DNA of 64,000 nt from Fundicoccus_A sp052115865 (GCF_052115865.1 NZ_JBQKME010000001.1:62001-126000); one strand, 5' to 3'. Shown: positions 28,943 to 38,335, numbered from the stretch's first letter. A program made the numbers and translations. Notes: generated by a model not told the origin, from the sequence alone.

Positions 28943-29366
28943 TTTGTGGGGTGCGTGTACTCTCTGAAGTGAGGGAGTGCGCGTAAACGTTCAAATTATT
29001 GAATGCTCACACTCCCTTGGGTGAGAGAGTGCACGTAAATTATGAAATCAAACTTGCGCGCTGTCTCATTTGAGGAGATAGCATGCTACTCCCTAAAAAT
29101 TAACTTTGTGTGCTATGCCTACCAAGAGGGATAGCAAGCAATTTCATAAAATCCACTTTGTATGCTGTCCCCCACTAGAGAGATAGCACGTAACTCCCTA
29201 AAATAGGCTTTGTGTGCTATGCCTGTAATGAGAGATAGCACGCCTCCCCTTAAAATCCACTTTGTATGCTGTCCCTCGCAAGAGAGAGAAAGCACGCAAC
29301 TCCTTAAAATAGACTTTGTATGCTATGCCTACCAAGAGGGATAGCATACATTGCTCTAAAATATCG
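28943..29366. repeat. Tandem array B: eight ~52-bp units with inverted repeats
   Basis: Recognisable unit starts fall at 29053, 29104, 29156, 29208, 29260 and 29314, spacings 51, 52, 52, 52 and 54; two older, more diverged units lie upstream. A unit reads roughly CTTTGTRTGCTRTSCC, a variable centre, GAGRGATAGCACGC, then CTCCYTAAAAT. The arms (TGCTAT / ATAGCA) can pair. The stretch 29367-29580 after it is C-rich on this strand and holds no gene. Confidence 0.9.
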
Positions 29367-29589
29367 TCCACTAGTTTTTCCTATATTACAGAAAACCTAA
29401 CCCCCAACTCATCACAAAACTAACACTTCCTTCAGTCACACTATAAACTGCCACACCCCCAACTCCCCAAAAAACTACCCCACCTCTCTAGCAATACTCA
29501 AAAGCACCGCACATCACACTTACCCAACCCCAGGCAAATAAGGACAGTTTTTTGCCAAATACAGATATTTCTATATTTCATAGATCTAG

Positions 29590-29615
29590 TATAATAATAT
29601 GTGATACCGTTTACA
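29590..29615 (+). promoter_or_regulatory. rhaBAD -10 element and cre site
   Basis: TATAAT (29590-29595) is followed directly by TGATACCGTTTACA (29602-29615), a full match to the cre consensus TGWNANCGNTNWCA. Its place just after the -10 box predicts strong CcpA repression of the rhamnose genes. No clear -35 box is visible, suggesting an activator is needed. Confidence 0.75.
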
Positions 29616-29692
29616 TAAAGATCATCGTGACAGATTAGCAGCTCATATTTATTAAACAGAAAAGTTATTAATGGAGAGAGGAGATAGTGTGA

Positions 29693-31108
29693 TTGGAACA
29701 ACATCATTTGGCGGTTGATATTGGCGCCTCGAGCGGGCGTGTCATCGTGAGTTGGCTAGACCAAGCGAATCCAAAGGATCCGGAGCTTCGTTTAGAAGAA
29801 GTGCATCGTTTTGAAAATGGTGCGCATGACAAGAATGGTCAGTTGGTTTGGGACATTGATCATTTATTTATATCGATTAAAGAGGGGATTAAGGCAGCAG
29901 TTCGTTTAGGCTATCAGCCAAAAAGTTTGGGGATTGATAGTTGGGCGGTTGACTTTGTCTTGTTGGATGAGGAAGGTGAGCGTTTAACTGATGCGGTTGC
30001 GTATAGGGACAGTCGGACGGACGGGATAATGGAAGAGGTCTTCCAAACCGTATCTAAAGAGGAAATCTATGACCGGACAGGGATTCAATTTCAAACTTTC
30101 AATACCTTATATCAGTTGGTCGCTCTGAATAAATCAAATCCAGAAGTATTGCAGAAGGCACACACATTTTTAATGATTCCAGATTATTTAAACTACTTGC
30201 TGACAGGTGTGGCTGCAAATGAATATACCAACGCAAGCTCGACGCAATTTGTCAATATCGAAAGCAAGGATTGGGACAAGGAGCTTTTAGAAAAATTAGA
30301 CTTGCCGACTCATTTCTTGCAAGAGATTCAATTACCTGGCACACATCTGGGGACTTTAAGCGAAGAAATTGCAGAAGAAGTTGGAGTTCAGTTAGAAGTT
30401 ATTTTACCGGCAACTCACGACACGGCTTCGGCTGTGGTGGCAGTGCCTGAAAATAAGGAAACCTTATATTTGAGTTCAGGGACTTGGTCGCTACTTGGGA
30501 TTGAAACTCTAGAACCGATTGCTACACCTCAAGCCTTGGCTTACAACTTTACTAACGAAGGTGGCGTTAATGGCCGCTATCGTTTCTTGAAAAACATTAT
30601 GGGCTTGTGGATGATTCAAGAAGTCCGTCGTTTATTAGACAATCAATATTCTTTTGCGGACTTTGTAACGCTGGCTCGTATTGCAAAAGATTTTACCAGT
30701 ACAGTCGATGTCAATGACAATCGCTTTTTAAGTCCTGACAATATGATAGGCGAAATTCAAGCGGCTTGTCGTGAAAGTGGGCAAGCAGTGCCAACAAATC
30801 CAGGAGAGTTGGCGCAGACAATATTTATTAGTTTGGCAAAAAGTTATACCCAGACCATTCAAGAAATTGAAAGCTTAAAAGGGATTAAGTATGAGCAGAT
30901 TAATATTATTGGCGGTGGTAGTCAGAATGAATTATTGAACGAATTGCTTGCTCAGGAGAGTGGCTTGACGGTAGTGACTGGTCCTACTGAGGCGACAGCC
31001 ATTGGGAATGCAGTCATTCAGCTAATTGCCACCAAGCAGATTAAAGATTTAGAGACGGCGCGTCAGATTATTCGCCAGTCTTTTGAAATTAAAGAATATA
31101 ATAAATAA
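29693..31108 (+). CDS. rhaB: Rhamnulokinase
   Basis: 471 residues, FGGY family; phosphorylates L-rhamnulose to rhamnulose 1-phosphate. N-terminal AVDIGASSGRVIV is the RhaB form of the ATP-site motif; SLGIDSWAVDFVLLDEEG and YRDSRTDGIMEEVF are RhaB-specific, and SSGTWSLLGIE and NIIGGGSQNELLNELLA complete the kinase fold. The start is TTG at 29693: an in-frame stop lies immediately upstream and GAGAGAGGAG precedes it. First gene of rhaB-rhaA-rhaD, 13 bases from rhaA. Confidence 0.95.
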   Translation: MEQHHLAVDIGASSGRVIVSWLDQANPKDPELRLEEVHRFENGAHDKNGQLVWDIDHLFISIKEGIKAAVRLGYQPKSLGIDSWAVDFVLLDEEGERLTDAVAYRDSRTDGIMEEVFQTVSKEEIYDRTGIQFQTFNTLYQLVALNKSNPEVLQKAHTFLMIPDYLNYLLTGVAANEYTNASSTQFVNIESKDWDKELLEKLDLPTHFLQEIQLPGTHLGTLSEEIAEEVGVQLEVILPATHDTASAVVAVPENKETLYLSSGTWSLLGIETLEPIATPQALAYNFTNEGGVNGRYRFLKNIMGLWMIQEVRRLLDNQYSFADFVTLARIAKDFTSTVDVNDNRFLSPDNMIGEIQAACRESGQAVPTNPGELAQTIFISLAKSYTQTIQEIESLKGIKYEQINIIGGGSQNELLNELLAQESGLTVVTGPTEATAIGNAVIQLIATKQIKDLETARQIIRQSFEIKEYNK

Positions 31109-31121
31109 AGGAGAATAAGGC

Positions 31122-32375
31122 ATGAGTGTAAATGAACGTTATAAATTAGCAAAAGCCCAGTATGAAGAATGGGGAATTGATGTAGAAGCTGCACTGGAAA
31201 AATTAAAGCAAGTTCCTATTTCAATCCATTGCTGGCAAGGGGACGATATTGGTGGATTTGAAGTAGACCAACAAGAATTATCTGGTGGGATTGATGTAAC
31301 GGGAGATTATCCTGGTAAAGCAACTAATCCACAAGAATTACGTAGTGACATTGAAAAAGCATTGAGCTTAATTCCAGGAAAACACAGAATTAGCTTGCAT
31401 GCTATTTATGCAGAAACAAATGGAGAAAAAGTTGAAAGAAATCAACTTAAACCAGAACACTTCCAAAACTGGATTGATTGGGCGAAAGAACATGACTTAG
31501 GTTTAGATTTTAACCCAACATTATTCTCACATCCTAAAGCAGCAGATGGCTTGACACTTAGTCACCCAGATCCTGAAATTCGTCAATTCTGGATTGACCA
31601 CGTAAAAGCCAGCCGTCGTATCGCTGAACATATTGGTAAAGAATTAGGTAGTCCTACTTTAACAAACATTTGGATTCCAGATGGTTACAAAGATATTCCA
31701 GCAGACCGCTTAACGCCACGTTTACGCTTAAAAGAGTCCTTGGATGAAATTCTTTCTGATGAAATTTCAAAAGAATACAACTTGGATGCTGTGGAAAGTA
31801 AATTATTTGGTATTGGGTCTGAAGCTTATGTGGTTGGGTCGCATGAATTTTATATGGGCTACGCTATGCAAAATGATATTTTATGCTTGTTAGATTCTGG
31901 TCATTACCATCCAACTGAAGTGGTGTCTAATAAGATTTCTGCACTACTTTGCTTCAATGATCAAGTGGCACTTCATGTATCTCGTCCCGTTCGTTGGGAT
32001 AGTGACCATGTGATTATCTTTGACGATGAATTAAAAGAAATTGGTCTAGAAATTGTTAGGAATGATGCTTTAGATAAAGTGAAAATCGGTCTAGATTTCT
32101 TTGATGCAAGTATTAACCGTGTGGCTGCTTGGGCAATCGGAACTAGAAACATTATCAAATCCTTGTTGTATGGTTTATTAATGCCTAACGATCAATTAAA
32201 AGAATGGCAAGATGAAGGCAATTATACGCAACGATTAGCAACTTTTGAGCAATTCAAAATGATGCCATTTGGCGCAATTTGGGATTACTACTGTGAACAA
32301 ATGGATGTGCCAGCTGAAAATGACTGGATGAAAGAAGTTCTTGAATACGAAGAAAAAGAATTATCAAAACGATAA
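31122..32375 (+). CDS. rhaA: L-rhamnose isomerase
   Basis: 417 residues, the normal length. Converts L-rhamnose to L-rhamnulose with Mn2+ in the cytoplasm. Signatures: VPISIHCWQGDDIGGFE at the N-terminus, LGLDFNPTLFSHPKA, NIWIPDGYKDIPADR (metal and substrate residues), LLDSGHYHPTEVVSNKIS and FFDASINRVAAWAIGTRN. RBS AAAGGAG. Sits between kinase and aldolase in a compact operon. Confidence 0.97.
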   Translation: MSVNERYKLAKAQYEEWGIDVEAALEKLKQVPISIHCWQGDDIGGFEVDQQELSGGIDVTGDYPGKATNPQELRSDIEKALSLIPGKHRISLHAIYAETNGEKVERNQLKPEHFQNWIDWAKEHDLGLDFNPTLFSHPKAADGLTLSHPDPEIRQFWIDHVKASRRIAEHIGKELGSPTLTNIWIPDGYKDIPADRLTPRLRLKESLDEILSDEISKEYNLDAVESKLFGIGSEAYVVGSHEFYMGYAMQNDILCLLDSGHYHPTEVVSNKISALLCFNDQVALHVSRPVRWDSDHVIIFDDELKEIGLEIVRNDALDKVKIGLDFFDASINRVAAWAIGTRNIIKSLLYGLLMPNDQLKEWQDEGNYTQRLATFEQFKMMPFGAIWDYYCEQMDVPAENDWMKEVLEYEEKELSKR

Positions 32376-32390
32376 GAAAGCAGGGAAAAA

Positions 32391-33215
32391 ATGACTAACA
32401 AAAATGCAATGGATGCTCCATTTATTCAGGAAATGATGGACATCACGCAAATAATGTGGCGCAATGGCTGGGATGAACGTAATGGTGGAAATATTAGTTA
32501 TCGCCTTGATAAAGATGAAGTGGCAAAATATTTAGACTTAAACGATGTCAAACGCTCAATCGAATTAGAGTTCCCAGTTAAAGAACTGGCTAACGAATAT
32601 TTTATTGTGACAGGTTCAGGTAAATTCTTCAAAAATATTCAAAAGAACCCAGAAGATACTTTAGCAGTCGTAAAAGTTGCTGAAGATGGGATGAGCATTG
32701 ATTTATTATGGGGCTTAGTCAATGGCGGACGCCCAACTAGTGAATTAGCGTCACACTTTATGAGTCATATTGAAAGACTAAAAATTGATGAAAATCACCG
32801 TGTTATTATGCATTGCCATACAACTAACGTGATCGCAATGACATTTGTGCATGACCCATCGCCAAAAGCATTTACAAAAACACTTTGGAAAATGTGTACA
32901 GAATGTATCGTTGTTTTCCCAGAAGGTGTGTCACTTCTGCCATGGATGGTTCCAGGATCAAACGCTATCGGAGAAGCAACCGCTAAGGAAATGAAAGACC
33001 ACCGCCTAGTTATTTGGCCACATCACGGTATTTTCGGTACAGGTGAATCCCTTGATGATGCTTTCAGTCTGATTGAAACTGCAGAAAAAGCTGCTGAAGT
33101 TTATATGTTAGTAGCCAGCCACCACAGCGGAGAAATCAAACAAACAATTACAGATGAAGAACTTCAAGAATTAGCAGACGCTTTCGGAGTCGTTCCAAAT
33201 CCAAACTACCTATAA
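32391..33215 (+). CDS. rhaD: Rhamnulose-1-phosphate aldolase
   Basis: 274 residues, class II (zinc) aldolase of the AraD/FucA fold. Cleaves rhamnulose 1-phosphate to dihydroxyacetone phosphate and L-lactaldehyde. WRNGWDERNGGNISYRL is the phosphate-binding N-terminal motif; VIMHCHTTNVIAMTF supplies zinc histidines, and WPHHGIFGTGESLDDAF the third. No lactaldehyde reductase gene is in the window. Last gene of the rha operon, with terminator. Confidence 0.96.
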   Translation: MTNKNAMDAPFIQEMMDITQIMWRNGWDERNGGNISYRLDKDEVAKYLDLNDVKRSIELEFPVKELANEYFIVTGSGKFFKNIQKNPEDTLAVVKVAEDGMSIDLLWGLVNGGRPTSELASHFMSHIERLKIDENHRVIMHCHTTNVIAMTFVHDPSPKAFTKTLWKMCTECIVVFPEGVSLLPWMVPGSNAIGEATAKEMKDHRLVIWPHHGIFGTGESLDDAFSLIETAEKAAEVYMLVASHHSGEIKQTITDEELQELADAFGVVPNPNYL

Positions 33216-33226
33216 AATAAATAAAT

Positions 33227-33272
33227 GCCTTGTATACTGACGGCTCTTTCGTCGGTAACAAGGCTTTTTATG
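33227..33272 (+). terminator. Terminator of rhaBAD
   Basis: GCCTTGT (33227-33233) pairs with ACAAGGC, with an inner CTGACG/CGTCGG stem, then TTTTT. Confidence 0.9.
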
Positions 33273-33479
33273 CGGGGTAAAATATTGTTTTTCTTACATA
33301 TTAAATCAGTTGGAAATCATGATAAGAACATGGTGTGACGATATGCAGATTTATTGTCTTTGTCAAAGTTTTGTGTTTGATTTTAAGTCGGAATGAATGG
33401 GAATGATTGTAAGCAGTCCAGCTACCATATTTGTTGAAACCAAGTGTCCAGTTTAATCTTGTTGTACAAGAAGACAAAT

Positions 33480-34060
33480 GCCACTTAGAATTGAAGAGCC
33501 TAAGTGTGTTCAAGAAGTCAAAAAGCACTTAGGATGGAAAACTAAGTTTGTTCAAGGATCAAGTACCACTTAGAGTGGGGAAGGTCATGATATCAAATTT
33601 GTCGAGAATTCAAGTACTACTTTGTCCAATCTATCATCGGAATACAATAGATCGTTCATCGCTAAGCCAGTCTTACAATCCGATACAAATGTTCAAGTAC
33701 CACCAAAAGCGAAAAAGCCTAAGATTTCATGGTTCAAGTACCACCTCGCTCAGAAATCTATCTAAATTTAGTAGTTCAAATACCTTTTACAGTCGTTTAA
33801 TGCTGATTTAGAGGGTTTCAAGTACCTTTCGGCTAAAAATCGTCATTTATTCAAGACTCAAGTACCTTATTCGGCAAAAATGGTACTTGAACTCCCAATT
33901 TATAGGCGTTTTCCTTGTGAAGTGATACTTGAACCCCAAAAATCATGTTAAATATCAATCAGAGTGGTACCTGACTCAAAATAAACGCCAAAAATTTAAT
34001 AAAGTGGTACCTCAACCCTGAATTTAGCCTGTTTTTTAACTGAGGTGGTACTTGAACTTA
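33480..34060. repeat. Array F: ~41-bp-spaced CAAGTACC repeats that reverse orientation
   Basis: Seven copies of TTCAAGTACC-like words point one way (near 33560, 33611, 33694, 33735, 33778, 33819, 33859); five copies of GGTACTTGAA-like words point the other (near 33882, 33925, 33966, 34006, 34047). Most neighbours are 40-43 bases apart. At the switch, TCAAGTACC and GGTACTTGA form a perfect 9-bp inverted repeat. One spacer holds GCCTGTTTT as in arrays A and E. No gene. Confidence 0.85.
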
Positions 34061-34762
34061 AAAAGGCTTTAATGCCAAATATGAATTAATTTATTAGGTG
34101 TCTTGTACAATCAAATAATAGTAGCTATTTCGCTCTAATTCTGATCCTCCATGAAGCGATCCACCAGTGTTATGAGTTTCAAGAATTCAAGTTAAATTAT
34201 ATAACTTTCGAGTATCAAATAAGATGAAAAGTAATCAAAAAAGAAGGCACTTATCGAATAGCTCTATTGCTTTTATACAAGTTATGGTAACGTATTCAAT
34301 GGAGATGATTAATTATTTTTTATAAAATAAAAAGCTAGGGTTAATTCCAATAAATAGAATCATCAAATTGGAAGAGCAATCTCGAGTGAGTACGAGACAA
34401 GTAGGTTTCCAATGTGATTTTTGTCCAAATTGGTCAATATTAAATCGGAATATAGAATAAATTTTCCCAAATTATACTATGTCCACAAAAGCTTTTGAAA
34501 AAGGGACCACCTTTACATATTTAAATGAAACAAAGTAGCTTTGACTGGAAAGAAATCCAACCAAGCTCCCACGGCATAGAGATTTTCAACGCAGCTTATA
34601 AGGCCTTACCAATCAAAACGAGGATAGACTTTATCTAGCTGATAAAATCCGCAAACCTAAACAAATAGAGGAAAGAAAGACGATCTACCCTAGCTAGCAA
34701 AGCTGAATTTCTTGTAAGTCAATAGCATCACAGACCCTAATTAAATTCATTTATGAAAGGGC
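34061..34762 (+). other. Noncoding gap with a possible decayed gene
   Basis: Mostly AT-rich without a gene. From ATG 34525 a short frame reads MKQSSFDWKEIQPSSHGIEI and continues to KALP; after a frameshift near 34610 it continues as NQNEDRLYLADKIRKPKQIE to a stop at about 34695. This may be a decayed coding sequence; I do not recognise the family and the frame may be chance. Confidence 0.3.
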
Positions 34763-34837
34763 TTGACATTTGTTGAAATAATACCTATTATAAGAGTAAG
34801 GTTTCTATATAAGAACAAGCAGTTTCCTATATAGAAA
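34763..34837 (+). promoter_or_regulatory. kduI promoter with double palindromic operator
   Basis: TTGACA (34763-34768) and TATTAT (34786-34791) are 17 bases apart. Immediately downstream lie TTTCTATATAAGAA (34802-34815) and TTTCCTATATAGAAA (34823-34837), two near-palindromes about two helical turns apart. The same arrangement precedes the minus-strand kinase gene (42090). An IclR-family (KdgR-like) repressor from the gene at 36678 is the likely ligand-responsive binder. Confidence 0.8.
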
Positions 34838-34879
34838 TAATAAATTAAATAAAAAAACAAACTAAAAGGAGAATGTTAG

Positions 34880-35722
34880 ATGGAAACAGCATACAAAACG
34901 TATTACTCAAATGGTCCTAAAGACATTGAACATTATTCTACGGAACAATTAAGAAAAGACTTCTTGGTGGAAGAAATTTTCACACCAGGCAAAATTGTTC
35001 TTAACTACACACACCACGACCGTATGATTTTTGGGGGAGTTACTCCAACAGATGAAGAATTAGAAATCGTATTAAACAAGTCATTAGGTGTTGAATACTT
35101 CCTAGAAAGACGTGAATTAGGAGTTATTAACATTGGTGGACCAGGTGCCATTACAATTGAAGGCAATGAAGAACCAATGAAGAAACAAGATGGATTCTAT
35201 ATTGGAAAAGAAACAAAAGACATTCGTTTCAAATCTGATAATCCAAGTAACCCAGCTAAATTCTATGTGGTTTCTACACCAGCACATAAAGTGTACCCAA
35301 CTGTTAAATTAGCGATTGATAATATTGAACCTAAAGTAACTGGTGAAAACAAAACATTGAATCACCGTTCTATTTACCAATATGTTCACCCAAATCAATG
35401 TGAAAGCTGTCAATTACAAATGGGTTATACAATTTTATCTGAAGGTAGCTCATGGAATACAATGCCAGCTCATACACATGAAAGACGTATGGAAACATAC
35501 TTATACTTCGATATGGAACCAGATACTCGTGTAATGCACTTCATGGGTGAGCCAAGCGCTACTAAACATTTAGTGATGGCTAACGAACAAGCAACTATTT
35601 CTCCAAGCTGGTCAATTCATACCGGTGTGGGTACAAGTGACTACACATTTATTTGGGCAATGTGTGGAGAAAATATCACTTATGATGATATGGACTTCGT
35701 TGCTATGGAAGACTTGAAATAA
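34880..35722 (+). CDS. kduI: 5-keto-4-deoxyuronate isomerase (4-deoxy-L-threo-5-hexosulose-uronate ketol-isomerase)
   Basis: 280 residues, the usual KduI length, cupin fold. Isomerises the open-chain form of unsaturated galacturonate to 2,5-diketo-3-deoxygluconate. Conserved blocks: NYTHHDRMIFGGVTP, FLERRELGVINIGGPG, and the zinc-binding C-terminal region WNTMPAHTHERRMETYLYFD. In this island its substrate comes from GH105 action on rhamnogalacturonan disaccharides. First gene after a strong promoter, followed by kduD; RBS AAAGGAG. Confidence 0.96.
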   Translation: METAYKTYYSNGPKDIEHYSTEQLRKDFLVEEIFTPGKIVLNYTHHDRMIFGGVTPTDEELEIVLNKSLGVEYFLERRELGVINIGGPGAITIEGNEEPMKKQDGFYIGKETKDIRFKSDNPSNPAKFYVVSTPAHKVYPTVKLAIDNIEPKVTGENKTLNHRSIYQYVHPNQCESCQLQMGYTILSEGSSWNTMPAHTHERRMETYLYFDMEPDTRVMHFMGEPSATKHLVMANEQATISPSWSIHTGVGTSDYTFIWAMCGENITYDDMDFVAMEDLK

Positions 35723-35767
35723 TAAATATTACAAATTAAGATCGACGAATAATCAGGAGGAAAATAA

Positions 35768-36571
35768 ATGACAAACTTTTCAATGGATTCCTTTTCTCTG
35801 AAAGGAAAAGTTGCTCTAGTAACTGGAGCATCTTACGGAATTGGTTTTGCGATTGCTAGTGCACTTGCAGAAGCTGGAGCAACAATCGTATTTAATGACA
35901 TCAATCAAACATTGGTTGATCAAGGGTTAGAAGGCTATAAAGCAGCAAATATTGAAGCTCATGGATATGTAGCTGACGTAACTAAAGAAGATGAAATAAA
36001 TGAATTCATCTCTAAAGTTGAAAAAGATGTAGGACCAATTGATATTTTAGTGAATAACGCTGGAATTATTAAACGTATTCCTATGATTGAAATGACTGCT
36101 GAAGAATGGCGGCAAGTAATTGACATCGACTTAACAGGACCATTTATTATGGCTAAAGCAGTGATTCCTTCAATGATCGAAAGAGGTCACGGAAAAATCA
36201 TTAACATTGCGTCAATGATGAGTGAGCTTGGACGTGAAACAGTAAGTGCGTATGCTGCTGCTAAAGGTGGTCTGAAAATGTTAACGAAGAATATTGCTGC
36301 TGAGTATGGTGAGCACAATATTCAAACAAATGCGATTGGACCTGGTTATATTGAAACACCTCAAACTGGTCCACTACGTGTAGCAGGACATCCATTTAAT
36401 GAGTTTATTATTTCTAAGACTCCTGCAGCTCGTTGGGGAACAACAGATGATCTAAAAGGACCAGCAGTATTTTTAGCTTCTGATGCATCTAACTTTGTGA
36501 ATGGACATACATTATATGTTGACGGTGGAATTTTAGCTTCTATCGGAAAACAACCAGCTTCAGATGACTAA
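35768..36571 (+). CDS. kduD: 2-dehydro-3-deoxy-D-gluconate 5-dehydrogenase
   Basis: 267 residues, classical short-chain dehydrogenase. NAD(P) motif TGASYGIGFAIA, NNAG motif (VNNAGIIKR), catalytic Ser in IINIASMMSELGR and YAAAKGG for the Tyr-x-x-x-Lys pair. Reduces 2,5-diketo-3-deoxygluconate to KDG. Position directly after kduI supports the assignment. It starts TNFSMDSFSLKGKVALVTG, nearly matching the second paralogue downstream, so the two genes share a common origin. Gluconate 5-dehydrogenase is the main alternative name for such enzymes. Confidence 0.9.
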   Translation: MTNFSMDSFSLKGKVALVTGASYGIGFAIASALAEAGATIVFNDINQTLVDQGLEGYKAANIEAHGYVADVTKEDEINEFISKVEKDVGPIDILVNNAGIIKRIPMIEMTAEEWRQVIDIDLTGPFIMAKAVIPSMIERGHGKIINIASMMSELGRETVSAYAAAKGGLKMLTKNIAAEYGEHNIQTNAIGPGYIETPQTGPLRVAGHPFNEFIISKTPAARWGTTDDLKGPAVFLASDASNFVNGHTLYVDGGILASIGKQPASDD

Positions 36572-36608
36572 ATTTACTAATCAAATGAAAATGTGTTAAT
36601 ATAATGAT

Positions 36609-36647
36609 AAACGACTTTGGATGATTTAAAATCTAAAGTCGTTTTTG
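36609..36647 (+). terminator. Terminator after kduID
   Basis: AAACGACTTT (36609-36618) pairs perfectly with AAAGTCGTTT (36635-36644), followed by T residues. Confidence 0.9.
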
Positions 36648-36677
36648 ATATATATATTTAAGGAGGAGGAATGAAAA

Positions 36678-37454
36678 ATGGCGGAGAAAAAGTTATATGG
36701 AACAGTCCTTATTAAAGCTGATCAAATTTTAGATTTTCTCTATGATACGCCTACTCCGCAGTCTTTGAGTAGAATTTCAGAAAATACTGGCATCACAAAA
36801 TCGACAATTTCTAAAATACTTGAGACCTTAGAGCACATTGGATATGTGTCTCGAAACAACCAAAATAAGACCTATTCCATTGGACAAAAAATTATTAAAT
36901 ACTCATCAAAAAAACAAGAATTATACCAATTCGATGATTCTGTTTTGCGTAAAATTGATGATTTATACGAAGCTTTTGATGAAACAGTCCACCTAGGAGT
37001 TTATCAAGCAGATCAAATAGTGACGACTAAAAAGATCCAATCTAGCAAATCTGTTATTTGTATTTCTTCTGACGTGGGCGACAAAAAAGAATTGTATAGT
37101 TCAGCAATGGGGAAAGCAGTCTTAGCAGAATTAGATGATGAATCTTTATTCAATTATATAAATGAAAAGAACTTCGTTGCTAAAACAGACAAAACTATTG
37201 CAGAAGCACAAAAATTACTTTCAGAAGTAGAAACTATTCGCTCACAAGGCTTTTCAATTGATGATGAAGAAAATGAAGAGGGAGTATTCTGTGTGGGGAC
37301 TTCACTCGTAAGAGAAAGAAAGAATCAGCCTAAAGAAATACTAGGGGCTTTCAGTATGAGCCTTCCGGTATATCGGGCAACAGAAGACAAAGTTGAAGAA
37401 ATTGTTGCTTCATTAATGTCGGTTAAACAATCCATTCAAAAAACATTAGTATAA
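36678..37454 (+). CDS. IclR-family transcriptional regulator, KdgR-like
   Basis: 258 residues. N-terminal winged helix-turn-helix (SRISENTGITKSTISKILET) and C-terminal IclR effector domain (ETVHLGVYQADQIVTTKKI, SAMGKAVLAELDDE, EGVFCVGTSLV). IclR proteins in pectin loci bind KDG-type ligands and repress uronate genes. It lies between two kduD paralogues, downstream of a promoter with paired palindromes that are plausible binding sites. ATG at 36678 has AGGAGGAGGA seven bases before it; an earlier out-of-frame ATG is ignored. The symbol kdgR is tempting but unproved. Confidence 0.85.
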   Translation: MAEKKLYGTVLIKADQILDFLYDTPTPQSLSRISENTGITKSTISKILETLEHIGYVSRNNQNKTYSIGQKIIKYSSKKQELYQFDDSVLRKIDDLYEAFDETVHLGVYQADQIVTTKKIQSSKSVICISSDVGDKKELYSSAMGKAVLAELDDESLFNYINEKNFVAKTDKTIAEAQKLLSEVETIRSQGFSIDDEENEEGVFCVGTSLVRERKNQPKEILGAFSMSLPVYRATEDKVEEIVASLMSVKQSIQKTLV

Positions 37455-37552
37455 TTTACTATTAGACCGTCTTGTTGACATATCATTGCTATTTGGACAA
37501 AAAGAAGTTGCAAAAATCGTTAATAAAAAATTTACAGGAGGAGAATGTAAGT

Positions 37553-38335
37553 ATGGATAAGCCACTCACAAATTTTTCATTAGATTTATTTTCTTTAAAG
37601 AATAATGTAGCAATTGTCACAGGTGGAAATAAAGGCTTAGGTCAGGCATATGTCATTGCGCTAGCAAAAGCGGGCGCTAAAGTATTTGTTGCCACTCATA
37701 GTAAAGAATGGGAAGAAACTGAAAAACTACTAAAAGAAATCAATGCGGACTATTATTTTTATGCGGCAGATTTAACGGATAAGAGTAAAATTGAGGAGCT
37801 CGTTGCAGAATGTATCAGCCATTTTGGCAAAATTGATATTTTAGTAAACAATGCAGGGATGATCATTAGAGAACCTATTGTGGACTATAAAGATGAGAAC
37901 TATGAAAAGGTTGTTTCTTTAAATCAGCACGCAGTTTACTATTTAAGTCAACGAGTAGCTAAGTATATGGTTAAACAACAAAAAGGTAAGATTATTAACA
38001 TTGCTTCTATGCTGAGTTTCCAAGGTGGAAAATTCGTTCCTCCGTATACTGCAAGTAAACATGCGGTGGTCGGCTTAACAAAAGCTTTCGCCAACGAATT
38101 GGCTGAAGAAGGTATTCAAGTTAATGCTATTGCACCGGGCTATGTCGAAACAAAAAATACAGCAGAAATTCGTGCAGATGAAGAAAGAAGCGAAGAAATC
38201 CTTGCCCGTATTCCAGCAGGCAAGTGGGCAACTCCTTATGATTTAATGGGAGCAGTCGTTTACTTAGCCAGCCCAGCGTCGGATTATGTGAACGGTCACG
38301 TGTTGGCAGTAGATGGTGGATGGTTAGCCCGTTAA
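37553..38335 (+). CDS. KduD-like short-chain dehydrogenase (second copy)
   Basis: About 260 residues from ATG 37553, chosen because CAGGAGGAGAATG lies before it and the protein then starts MDKPLTNFSLDLFSLKNNVA, aligning with the first kduD. Cofactor motif TGGNKGLGQA, VNNAGMIIRE, IINIASMLSFQGG and YTASKHAVVG (Tyr-x-x-x-Lys). Either a redundant KduD or an enzyme for a related sugar acid. Same operon as the IclR gene with about 100 bases between. Confidence 0.85.
   Translation: MDKPLTNFSLDLFSLKNNVAIVTGGNKGLGQAYVIALAKAGAKVFVATHSKEWEETEKLLKEINADYYFYAADLTDKSKIEELVAECISHFGKIDILVNNAGMIIREPIVDYKDENYEKVVSLNQHAVYYLSQRVAKYMVKQQKGKIINIASMLSFQGGKFVPPYTASKHAVVGLTKAFANELAEEGIQVNAIAPGYVETKNTAEIRADEERSEEILARIPAGKWATPYDLMGAVVYLASPASDYVNGHVLAVDGGWLAR

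Noticed and set aside
28943..29366. Regular direct repeats suggesting a CRISPR array
   Set aside because: There are no unique spacers, the whole 52-bp unit repeats with drift, and no cas gene is nearby. The same holds for the other arrays.
33548..33811. An 87-codon plus-strand frame and a nearby 75-codon minus-strand frame (33301-33528)
   Set aside because: They cross repeat array F and its edge, have no ribosome site and show no recognisable protein features.
34802..34837. TTTCTATATA palindromes as cre sites
   Set aside because: They lack the central CG of cre; the recurrence at a second promoter fits a different regulator.
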